DNA of 5,346 nt. Origin: Gammaproteobacteria bacterium. Its GTDB lineage: Bacteria > Pseudomonadota > Gammaproteobacteria > SZUA-229. Shown here in pieces: positions 1-5,346 of the stretch. The DNA lies in contig WFUQ01000027.1 in assembly GCA_015484935.1 (NCBI GenBank), forward strand, positions 1-5,346, read 5' to 3'. The position numbers and the translations under genes were made by a program. A model generated the notes under the pieces. The model saw nothing but the letters and a program-made list of their open reading frames with translations. It made no database searches and was not told the DNA's origin. Position 1 is the first letter of the stretch. Each line of letters starts with the position of its first letter.

Positions 1-148
1 GCTAATCAATGACATATAAAAAGTATGGAAAATAAACCGGCTTGGAATCGCAGGGCAGATGGCATATAGCCGAATATTTCTGCACAGAACACACTCGATG
101 GCTGGAGTCGCCACACGACAGATCAATAGCTATCAGAGGAAGCCGCTC

Positions 149-211
149 ATGACAGAAGATGCCAGAACGATAAAACAGGCGCCTCGCCAACCAGAGTCAG
201 CGGGAAAATGA
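149..211 (+). CDS. Possible 20-residue small protein, unrecognised
   Basis: This ATG frame of 20 codons ends in TGA and encodes a polar, hydrophilic peptide beginning MTEDARTIK. It has no membrane segment and no known motif. The only support is an AGAGGA Shine-Dalgarno match at 135-140, eight bases before the ATG, and a weak promoter-like pair at 42-70. It runs toward the 3' end of cysS on the opposite strand, and a stem-loop at 234-249 follows 22 bases after its stop. A frame this short with a purine run in front can easily arise by chance, so the call is tentative and no function is proposed. Confidence 0.15.
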   Translation: MTEDARTIKQAPRQPESAGK

Positions 212-233
212 AAAATACAGGGTAATCGATGCA

Positions 234-249
234 GGTCTGATTCCAGACC
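234..249. terminator. Stem-loop just downstream of cysS, weak terminator candidate
   Basis: GGTCTG at 234-239 pairs perfectly with CAGACC at 244-249 around a four-base loop. It begins eight bases beyond the cysS stop codon in the direction of cysS transcription. No T run follows directly on either strand; on the cysS strand a T-rich patch appears only about 20 bases further on (complement of 203-218). It is therefore not a standard intrinsic terminator. It may instead protect the cysS mRNA 3' end or act together with Rho; that part is inference. Confidence 0.35.
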
Positions 250-257
250 AGGCCTCG

Positions 258-1640
258 TCAGCTGCGCCGCCAGATGGTCTCACCATCCTTGTCTTCCAGC
301 TCGATACCCATCTCGGTCAGTTGATCACGTATGCGATCTGCTTCGGCCCAGTCCTTGTCAGTACGCGCCTGTAGACGTGCAGCCACCAGATCATCGATCT
401 GCGCACTGTCATCGCTGTCGCCAGCACCACGCTTGAGGAAGGTTTCAGGATCCGCTTCGAGCAGACCCAGCACGTTCGCCAGCCGCTTGAGGATACCCGC
501 GAGCTGTAATGCCTGTTCAGAATCTGTATCACGTGCCTTGTTGACCTCGCCCGCCAGCTCGAACAAGACCGCGATCGCTTCGGGCGTATTGAAGTCATCA
601 TCCATCGCTTTGTTGAAGCGCAGGGTGTATTCATCATCGCTGCCGGTATCGGTCGGCACATCCAGACCTCGCAGACTGTTATACAGACGCGCCAGTGCGG
701 TGCGTGCGCTATCCAGTAATGTGTCGGCATAATTCAAGGGGCTGCGATACTGACTGGCGAGCACGAAATAGCGGATCTCTTCGCCTTTGTAGAGTTTGAG
801 TATCTCGCGCACGGTGAAAAAGTTGTTCAGTGATTTGGACATCTTTTCGTCGTTGATGCGCACGAAACCGTTGTGCATCCACAGGTTGACGAAGGTCTCA
901 CCGGTCGCGGCTTCGGATTGCGCTATCTCGTTTTCATGGTGCGGGAACTGGAGATCCTGACCGCCACCATGGATATCGAAATGATTACCCAGACAACAGG
1001 TCGACATGGCGGAGCACTCTATATGCCAGCCCGGTCGGCCTTTACCCCAGGGGGAATCCCATGACGGCTCATCCGGTTTGGCGGCTTTCCACAATACGAA
1101 ATCCAGCGGGTCATCCTTGTGTTCATCCACCGCGACACGCTCGCCTGCGCGCAGGTCTTCCAGCCGTTTACCTGATAACCTGCCGTAGCTCTGGAAGGAA
1201 CTGACATCGTAATACACATCGCCATTACTGGCGAGATAGGCATGTTTCTTGTCGATCAGGGTCTGCACCATCGCGATGATATCGTCCATCGAATGGGTCG
1301 CCTGCGGTTCTTCATCCGGTGGTAACACACCCAGTTCAGCCGCATCTTCATGCATAGCAGTGATGAAACGCTCGGTCAGCGCGCTGAATACTTCGCCGTT
1401 CTCGTTGGCGCGGTTGATGATCTTGTCATCGATATCGGTGATGTTTCGTATGTAGGTGACATCATAACCACTCGCCCGCAGATAACGCACCACGGTATCG
1501 AACACCACCAGCACACGCGCATGACCCAGATGACACAGATCGTACACCGTCATGCCACAGACATACATGCGCACCTTGCCGGGTTCGATCGGAGTGAAGG
1601 TTTCTTTCTTGCGGGTCAGGCTGTTATAAATCTGCAACAT
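258..1640 (-). CDS. cysS: Cysteinyl-tRNA synthetase
   Basis: This is the cytoplasmic class I aminoacyl-tRNA synthetase that activates cysteine with ATP and charges tRNA-Cys. The 460 residues are full length for the family (about 461 in E. coli). The Rossmann catalytic domain comes first. It carries the HIGH-type signature HLGH at 37-40 and the KMSKS loop at 266-270. The zinc-site residues that select cysteine are Cys28, Cys209, His234 and Glu238, with Trp205 in the GWHIECSAM segment. A DALR-type helical domain (about 330-400) and a short C-terminal anticodon-binding domain ending in IWRRS follow. The start [15 protein letters not shown] matches the usual N-terminus. No clear Shine-Dalgarno is visible before this ATG, but no other start fits the family as well. 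It is transcribed alone and divergently from the phosphatase gene. All catalytic residues are present, so the enzyme should be active. Confidence 0.98.
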   Translation of the reverse strand: MLQIYNSLTRKKETFTPIEPGKVRMYVCGMTVYDLCHLGHARVLVVFDTVVRYLRASGYDVTYIRNITDIDDKIINRANENGEVFSALTERFITAMHEDAAELGVLPPDEEPQATHSMDDIIAMVQTLIDKKHAYLASNGDVYYDVSSFQSYGRLSGKRLEDLRAGERVAVDEHKDDPLDFVLWKAAKPDEPSWDSPWGKGRPGWHIECSAMSTCCLGNHFDIHGGGQDLQFPHHENEIAQSEAATGETFVNLWMHNGFVRINDEKMSKSLNNFFTVREILKLYKGEEIRYFVLASQYRSPLNYADTLLDSARTALARLYNSLRGLDVPTDTGSDDEYTLRFNKAMDDDFNTPEAIAVLFELAGEVNKARDTDSEQALQLAGILKRLANVLGLLEADPETFLKRGAGDSDDSAQIDDLVAARLQARTDKDWAEADRIRDQLTEMGIELEDKDGETIWRRS

Positions 1641-1676
1641 GTAGAGTGAAATTTTGTCGGTGAACAGGCAGGCGGC

Positions 1677-1682
1677 ATATTA
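1677..1682 (-). promoter_or_regulatory. Weak -10 candidate for cysS
   Basis: Read on the minus strand this is TAATAT, four of six matches to a sigma-70 -10 box. It would place the transcript start about 30 bases before the cysS ATG. No good -35 lies 16-18 bases upstream, so the assignment rests on position and AT richness in an otherwise GC-rich stretch. Confidence 0.2.
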
Positions 1683-1720
1683 GCCTATCTACCGGCACAT
1701 CGACAGGGGCAAGCTCAAAT

Positions 1721-1748
1721 TTGACTCTGGACAAAAGCACCATAAACT
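1721..1748 (+). promoter_or_regulatory. Sigma-70-like promoter for the phosphatase gene
   Basis: TTGACT at 1721-1726 matches five of six -35 bases. After 16 bases, TAAACT at 1743-1748 matches four of six -10 bases. Transcription would begin near 1755, leaving a leader of about 20 bases that holds the GGAG ribosome binding site at 1764-1767. This is the best promoter-like pair in the 133-base divergent spacer between cysS and the phosphatase gene. Confidence 0.45.
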
Positions 1749-1773
1749 ACACCCACATTTTCTGGAGCTATTG

Positions 1774-2244
1774 ATGACAAAAGTATTATTCGTATGCATG
1801 GGCAATATCTGTCGATCCCCCACAGCTGAAGGTGTCTTCAGGCAGAAGGTCATCGACGCAGGCATGGAGGATGCAGTCCACATCGATTCTGCCGGCACCC
1901 ATGCCTACCACGTCGGCCAGCCGCCGGATGAGCGTGCTCAGAAGACAGCACTCGGACGGGGTTTCGACCTGAGTCGGCAACGTGCACGCAAGGTCTGTGC
2001 AGATGACTTCATCGAATACGATTACATCATCGCTATGGACAGCGATAATGTCAGCAATCTCGAAGCGATCTGCCCGGACGGCTATGAAGACCGCATCCAG
2101 CTGTTTCTGGATTACAGCGAGAACACCACACACACCGAAGTACCCGACCCTTACTACGGTGGCAGCAACGGGTTCGAGATGGTACTGGATATGGTGGAGG
2201 ATGCAGCCGAAGGTCTGTTGAAGCGGATCCAGAAATCAGGCTGA
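1774..2244 (+). CDS. Low-molecular-weight protein tyrosine phosphatase
   Basis: This small cytoplasmic enzyme removes phosphate from phosphotyrosine through a cysteinyl-phosphate intermediate. The 156 residues are typical for the family. The P-loop CX5R-S signature is near the N-terminus: nucleophile Cys8, Arg14 and Ser15, followed by PTAEG. The conserved SAGTHAYHVG block is at 39-48. The general-acid loop PDPYYGG is at 124-130 with Asp125. The DPYY loop followed by GFEMVLDMVEDA is the general LMW-PTP type, not obviously the Wzb/Etp exopolysaccharide subtype. I chose ATG 1774 because GGAG at 1764-1767 is six bases away; an in-frame TTG at 1771 is too close to it. No tyrosine kinase or polysaccharide gene is in the window, so its substrate cannot be inferred. 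It faces rne tail to tail and shares a terminator with it. Confidence 0.95.
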   Translation: MTKVLFVCMGNICRSPTAEGVFRQKVIDAGMEDAVHIDSAGTHAYHVGQPPDERAQKTALGRGFDLSRQRARKVCADDFIEYDYIIAMDSDNVSNLEAICPDGYEDRIQLFLDYSENTTHTEVPDPYYGGSNGFEMVLDMVEDAAEGLLKRIQKSG

Positions 2245-2277
2245 GCCTTTTCGCCCGCCTACTTCCGGATAGACGAT

Positions 2278-2305
2278 AAAAAAGCCCGAATCATCGGGCT
2301 TTTTT
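2278..2305. terminator. Bidirectional intrinsic terminator, phosphatase gene and rne
   Basis: GCCCGA at 2284-2289 pairs perfectly with TCGGGC at 2294-2299 around an ATCA loop. Six A bases precede the stem (2278-2283) and six T bases follow it (2300-2305), so each strand reads as a GC stem followed by a U run. It lies 33 bases after the phosphatase stop and 25 bases after the rne stop, and can end both converging transcripts. Confidence 0.93.
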
Positions 2306-2330
2306 ATTTCAGCTATCGAAGACTGCTGAT

Positions 2331-4664
2331 CTATTCAGCGGAGGTCGATACCGGCTTGTTGTCATTACTCTGAGGCTGCTTGTCACCACTGCCTGTAGCT
2401 TGCGGCGCAGGTGATGGTTTCGGATCAGGCTTCTGAGTCTGGACGGGCGCAGCCTTGTTCTCAGCCGGTTTCGGCTGCTGAGATTTTGTTTCTGCAGGTT
2501 TGCTCTGTTGTGCTTTTGACGCATCGGAGCTCGCTTTAGGCTGCGACGGCTGCTGTGCAGGTTTTTCCGATTTTTCCTGCTGGGCAGATGACGGATTGTT
2601 ATTGCCACCCTCAGTCGCCGATTTGGGATTCGCATTATTGTTCGAGTTACGGCGTCTGCCACCTCGTCTACCGCGACGACTGGACTGCGAACGACCGCCA
2701 CCTTCACCCGATTGTTTATTCTCGGGTTTGTTGCCGGCTTGCTTGTCAGCCGGTTTATTCGAACCGGACTTGTTGGCGGATTGCTTATCGCCACCAGCCT
2801 GCTGGTTCTGATTTTGATTACGATTCTGGTTATTACGGTTACCACGACCCCGACCACGACCGCGGTTCTGGCCACGCTGGTTTCTGCCGCGTCCACGACC
2901 ACCCTGTCCAGATGAACGGTTCGCCTGTTTTTTCGGCTCGGGCTTCGGTTCTTCTTCAGTGGAATCGCCGCTCACCAGTGAGAACAATTTACTGAAAAAA
3001 CCGGATGATTTTTCTTCGGTTGCAGGTGCGGCAGGTGCTGGTGCAGCCGGTTTGGGCGTAGTCGGTGTGATCGTTCTGACCGCAGGGGCTTCAGGCTGGA
3101 TAACAGTCTGGTTGGTACTCACCGCCTCATAATTGAATTCGGGTTTATCCGCATGTTCATAACTTGCCATATCGGATGTTTCAGCGATATCCGCGGTACG
3201 GACCCTGTCGACGCGATACTGCGGCGTCTCCAGTGTTGAATTGGCGATGATCAGCACACGTTTTTTCGTCTGCGCTTCGATCTCGATGATGGCTTTGCGT
3301 TTCTCGTTGAGCATATACGTCGCAACATCGACCGGTACCTGCACATCGACACGCCCGGTGTTTTCTTTCAGAGCCTCTTCTTCGATGATGCGCACCAGTG
3401 ACAGCGACAGTGACTCAACAGTACGGATGGTGCCGTGACCGGTACAGCGTGGACACACGATCTGCGTCGCTTCACCCAGTGACGGTTTCAGGCGCTGGCG
3501 TGACATCTCCAGCAGACCGAAGCGCGATATACGTCCGATCTGTACACGGGCACGGTCGATCTTGACCGCATCTCGCAATCTGTTTTCGACTGCACGCTGA
3601 TTACGTGAACCCATCATATCGATGAAATCGATCACCACCAGTCCCCCCAGATCACGCAGGCGTAACTGACGCGCTATCTCATCAGCAGCTTCCAGATTGG
3701 TATTGGTCGCAGTCTCTTCGATGTCGCTGCCTTTGGTGGCGCGAGCCGAGTTGATGTCGATGGAGATCAGGGCTTCGGTATGATCGACCACCACCGAACC
3801 ACCGGAAGGCAGCGTCACTTCACGGCGATAGGCCGATTCGATCTGGTTTTCGATCTGGAAACGATTGAACAGCGGCACGGTATCTTCGTAACGCTTGATC
3901 TTGCTGATGCGGTTAGGCATGACCTGTTCGACGAAAGTCTTGGCTTCTTCGTAGACTTTCTCCGAATCGATCAATACTTCGCTGATGTCATTACGGAAAT
4001 AATCCCGTAATGCACGGATGATGACATTGCTCTCCTGATAGACCAGGAAGGGTGCAGCACGTTCTGAGGTCGCTTTTTCAAATGCCTCCCACAGCTGCAT
4101 CAGGTATTCGAAATCCCACTGCAGTTCTTCAACACTGCGACCGACACCGGCAGTACGGACGATGACCCCCATGCCGTTGGGGATATCCATCTGACTCAGG
4201 GCTTCGCGTATGAGATTGCGGTCTTCGCCTTCGATACGGCGGGACACACCACCGGCACGAGGATTATTCGGCATCAGCACCAGGAATCGACCTGCCAGAC
4301 TGATGAATGTGGTCAGGGCAGCGCCTTTGTTACCGCGCTCTTCTTTTTCGACCTGCACCACCACTTCGGTACCTTCCTTGACAGCCGTACGGATATCAGG
4401 ACGACCCTGCTGTTGACGGGCCTCTTCGGTGAAGTAGCTTCGGGCGATCTCTTTGAATGGCAAAAAGCCATGTCGCTCAGCGCCATAATCGACGAAAGCG
4501 GCTTCCAGACTGGGTTCTACGCGGGTGATTTTACCTTTGTAAACATTCGCCTTTTTGGATTCTCGGGAGGGTATTTCGACGTCCAGATCGTAGAGTTGCT
4601 GGCCATCTACCATGGCTACGCGCACTTCTTCTTTCTGAGCCGCATTGATAAGGATGCGTTTCAT
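2331..4664 (-). CDS. rne: Ribonuclease E with a short scaffold tail
   Basis: This is the single-strand-specific endoribonuclease that starts mRNA decay, processes 9S rRNA and tRNA precursors, and organises the degradosome at the inner membrane. The catalytic half (about 1-510) follows E. coli closely. An S1 domain (about 38-120) comes first, then a 5'-sensor/RNase H-like region including [10 protein letters not shown]. The DNase I-like domain has magnesium ligands Asp303 (DINSAR) and Asp346 (DFIDM). The zinc-link CPRC has Cys404 and Cys407, giving the tetramer. A short amphipathic segment at 553-566 ([14 protein letters not shown]) matches the membrane-anchoring helix in position and character. 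The rest is disordered: an Arg-Gly/Asn-Gln tract (579-622), a second basic cluster (658-673), then Gln/Lys/Pro/Ala sequence. At 777 residues it is far shorter than the 1061 of E. coli. I recognise no RhlB, enolase or PNPase binding motif. The catalytic half separates it from RNase G, which lacks such a tail. Start [10 protein letters not shown] is the family start; its ribosome binding site is weak (AGG about 11 bases away). Confidence 0.97.
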   Translation of the reverse strand: MKRILINAAQKEEVRVAMVDGQQLYDLDVEIPSRESKKANVYKGKITRVEPSLEAAFVDYGAERHGFLPFKEIARSYFTEEARQQQGRPDIRTAVKEGTEVVVQVEKEERGNKGAALTTFISLAGRFLVLMPNNPRAGGVSRRIEGEDRNLIREALSQMDIPNGMGVIVRTAGVGRSVEELQWDFEYLMQLWEAFEKATSERAAPFLVYQESNVIIRALRDYFRNDISEVLIDSEKVYEEAKTFVEQVMPNRISKIKRYEDTVPLFNRFQIENQIESAYRREVTLPSGGSVVVDHTEALISIDINSARATKGSDIEETATNTNLEAADEIARQLRLRDLGGLVVIDFIDMMGSRNQRAVENRLRDAVKIDRARVQIGRISRFGLLEMSRQRLKPSLGEATQIVCPRCTGHGTIRTVESLSLSLVRIIEEEALKENTGRVDVQVPVDVATYMLNEKRKAIIEIEAQTKKRVLIIANSTLETPQYRVDRVRTADIAETSDMASYEHADKPEFNYEAVSTNQTVIQPEAPAVRTITPTTPKPAAPAPAAPATEEKSSGFFSKLFSLVSGDSTEEEPKPEPKKQANRSSGQGGRGRGRNQRGQNRGRGRGRGNRNNQNRNQNQNQQAGGDKQSANKSGSNKPADKQAGNKPENKQSGEGGGRSQSSRRGRRGGRRRNSNNNANPKSATEGGNNNPSSAQQEKSEKPAQQPSQPKASSDASKAQQSKPAETKSQQPKPAENKAAPVQTQKPDPKPSPAPQATGSGDKQPQSNDNKPVSTSAE
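2799..2930 (-). repeat. Arg-Gly/Asn-Gln low-complexity tract inside rne
   Basis: Codons 579-622 of rne encode repeated RG, RGRG, RN, NQ and QN units. This basic disordered tract sits just after the amphipathic membrane segment, where other RNase E proteins carry arginine-rich RNA-binding domains. RNA binding is inferred from that position and composition. A second basic cluster ([11 protein letters not shown]) lies at residues 661-671. The bias also opens a long but empty frame in another phase of the same strand. Confidence 0.8.
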
Positions 4665-4946
4665 TTTGTTTCAAACCTGTGGAATTGGGTTCTGCCCTGT
4701 TTTCTGCGGCCATAAACCAGCCACCAGAAAGGCGGCCTCGCAGGCGCATAACAGCAGACGACACCAGAACGTTTGCGAGTGCCAAAACTGTCAGGCACGT
4801 CAGCAATAACTCGGGAGTCGCGAAGCTGTCGAAGGTCATCAGAACCGGATTAATCATTGTCGTTTTTTTCTTCTGTTATCAATCTGTCCCTGGCTGCCTG
4901 GTTTTTCTATCTACAGCACAGGGGCACATTTGAATTCAGTGTTTGC

Positions 4947-4974
4947 GCCGCTTACCGGAAAAGCCGGTATCGGC
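4947..4974 (-). ncRNA. rne leader hairpin C, 10 bp with asymmetric internal loop
   Basis: On the rne strand, GCCG then TACCGG pair with CCGGTA then CGGC around a CUUUU loop. One base (A) on one side and two (AG) on the other form an internal loop. This is the strongest fold in the leader and sits about 285 bases before the rne start. In E. coli a conserved leader hairpin of this general kind recruits RNase E for self-cleavage. I assign it that role by position and shape only. Confidence 0.55.
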
Positions 4975-4984
4975 ACTATCGTGT

Positions 4985-5007
4985 GAGCAACATAACACGC
5001 CTTGCTC
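4985..5007 (-). ncRNA. rne leader hairpin B, 6 bp stem
   Basis: GAGCAA at 4985-4990 pairs perfectly with TTGCTC at 5002-5007 around an 11-base loop. It lies between hairpins A and C, separated from them by four and ten bases, so the three form a compact array at the 5' end of the rne leader. Confidence 0.45.
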
Positions 5008-5011
5008 TTGT

Positions 5012-5035
5012 GGACACACCTCTAAAACTGTGTCC
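5012..5035 (-). ncRNA. rne leader hairpin A, 7 bp stem
   Basis: GGACACA at 5012-5018 pairs perfectly with TGTGTCC at 5029-5035 around a ten-base loop, which on the rne strand reads GTTTTAGAGG. It would be the first structure of the rne transcript, about 15 bases after the likely start. No T run follows the stem on the rne strand, which argues against a terminator. Confidence 0.45.
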
Positions 5036-5051
5036 GGGATTTCGCTAAAAA

Positions 5052-5079
5052 ATCGTATTTTTCTGAAATCTCCTGTAAT
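5052..5079 (-). promoter_or_regulatory. Candidate rne promoter
   Basis: On the minus strand ATTACA (complement of 5074-5079) and TACGAT (complement of 5052-5057) are 16 bases apart, each with four of six consensus matches. The start would fall near 5045, just before hairpin A. A perfect TTGACA also lies further upstream (complement of 5115-5120) but has no good -10 at normal spacing. More than one rne promoter is therefore possible. Confidence 0.25.
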
Positions 5080-5167
5080 TGTAACAGCTTAGCTGACACA
5101 TGTACGGATAAGTCTGTCAAAATGTGTAACTTATGGTCAATTTACCGATATCCGCCCAATCTATCCC

Positions 5168-5346
5168 GTGACTGAAACCAGCGAAACCGCCAGCCACCGC
5201 GCCTACATCGTGACCATCGAGCCCGATCAGGCCGGTCAACGTATCGATAATTTTCTGCTGACCCGACTCAAAGGCGTACCCAAAAGCCACATCCACCGCC
5301 TGCTCCGTAGCGGTCAGGTACGGGTCAACAGCGGTCGCAAGAAACC
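5168..5346 (+). CDS. rluC: 23S rRNA pseudouridine synthase RluC, N-terminal part
   Basis: In E. coli RluC converts uridines 955, 2504 and 2580 of 23S rRNA to pseudouridine. Only the first 59 complete codons are in the window, and the frame is open at the edge. They cover the N-terminal S4 RNA-binding domain: [18 protein letters not shown] followed by a [16 protein letters not shown] segment, the pattern of RluC in particular. The catalytic aspartate domain lies beyond the window, so activity cannot be judged. The start is a GTG at 5168: the frame is open back to a TAG at 5090 but has no ATG there. No Shine-Dalgarno is visible before the GTG. The family N-terminus begins about 15-18 residues before GQRIDNF, which fits this start. 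Divergent pairing with rne is the usual gammaproteobacterial order and supports the name. Confidence 0.93.
   Translation, partial: MTETSETASHRAYIVTIEPDQAGQRIDNFLLTRLKGVPKSHIHRLLRSGQVRVNSGRKK

Larger units (their letters stand above)
1..257. other. Spacer beyond the cysS 3' end, no convincing gene
   Basis: No recognisable protein or RNA gene is seen here. The minus strand carries an open frame (2-190) that can only start at TTG; its translation resembles no family I know and it has no clear ribosome binding site, so I do not call it. The plus strand has a 20-codon frame at 149-211 (listed separately) and a stem-loop at 234-249. A weak plus-strand promoter-like pair, TTGGAA at 42-47 and TATAGC at 65-70 with 17 bases between, lies upstream of the short frame. 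I tried to fold tRNA-like arms on both strands and found none. Confidence 0.6.
4665..5167. promoter_or_regulatory. Divergent rne/rluC control region with long rne leader
   Basis: These 503 bases separate divergent rne and rluC. Known E. coli biology places several promoters here and gives rne a leader of about 360 bases that RNase E itself cuts to control its own level. What can be seen: three consecutive hairpins at 4947-5035, a smaller one at 4779-4798 (GTGCC/GGCAC), an A-rich presumably unpaired stretch on the rne strand (complement of 4861-4875), and short palindromes near rluC at 5085-5119. If rne starts near the -10 candidate at 5052-5057, its leader is about 380 bases, close to the known length. 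No protein gene is convincing here, although one hydrophobic frame is open on the rne strand (4531-4857). Confidence 0.7.

Noticed and set aside
2..190. 62-codon TTG-start minus-strand frame
   Set aside because: No ribosome binding site, non-ATG start, odd Cys/Tyr/His-rich composition and no recognisable family.
331..732. 133-codon plus-strand frame opposite cysS
   Set aside because: It is antisense to well-conserved cysS codons and gives a Ser/Arg/Ala-rich translation typical of a shadow frame.
1771..1773. TTG as the start of the phosphatase
   Set aside because: It is only three bases from the GGAG ribosome binding site. The ATG at 1774 has proper spacing and gives the family N-terminus.
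2309..2902. 197-codon frame on the minus strand in another phase at the 3' end of rne
   Set aside because: It lies within the low-complexity rne tail, where biased codons leave an alternative phase open. The translation is a repetitive Arg/Val/Ser mix with no family resemblance, and it runs through the terminator.
2500..2995. Cys/Leu/Pro-rich plus-strand frames of 103 and 146 codons opposite the rne tail
   Set aside because: They are complements of the Gln/Lys/Arg/Gly-rich tail codons, with no ribosome binding site and no known motif.
4679..5048. Plus-strand frames of 84 and 63 codons in the rne/rluC spacer
   Set aside because: They overlap each other and the rne leader hairpins, have no clear ribosome binding site and resemble no family.
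1..5346. CRISPR array, insertion sequence, tRNA or rRNA
   Set aside because: No regularly spaced direct repeats, transposase reading frame with terminal inverted repeats, tRNA arms or rRNA-like stretches were seen. All large frames belong to housekeeping genes.

Overview
The window reads as an ordinary chromosomal housekeeping segment of a gammaproteobacterium with roughly balanced base composition. The RNase E catalytic half, CysS and RluC all match the well-known Escherichia coli proteins closely. In RNase E and CysS the key catalytic and zinc-binding residues even fall at the same residue numbers. The genus cannot be fixed from the sequence alone. The RNase E tail (short, rich in Gln/Asn/Lys/Pro/Arg-Gly) and a solitary phosphatase next to cysS argue against an enteric bacterium.

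Layout from left to right. Positions 1-257 hold no convincing gene: one weak 20-codon reading frame with a good ribosome binding site, and a stem-loop just beyond the cysS stop. cysS (cysteinyl-tRNA synthetase) is on the minus strand at 258-1640. A 133-base divergent spacer follows, with a plausible plus-strand promoter. A low-molecular-weight protein tyrosine phosphatase gene lies on the plus strand at 1774-2244. It converges on rne (RNase E, minus strand, 2331-4664), and one symmetrical A-stem-T terminator at 2278-2305 can stop both transcripts. Upstream of rne is a 503-base divergent spacer holding a long, structured rne leader. rluC (23S rRNA pseudouridine synthase) then begins at a GTG at 5168 on the plus strand and runs off the window.

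Functionally, rne, rluC and cysS all serve RNA metabolism and translation: mRNA decay and rRNA/tRNA processing, 23S rRNA modification, and tRNA charging. The divergent rne/rluC pair is a conserved gammaproteobacterial arrangement. A long structured leader upstream of rne fits the known feedback control of RNase E on its own mRNA. I found no mobile element, CRISPR array, tRNA, rRNA or defence-like cassette, and no clear sign of a new system. The points most worth checking are the run of hairpins in the rne leader, a hydrophobic reading frame in that leader that overlaps the rne start, and the unusual short RNase E scaffold tail.
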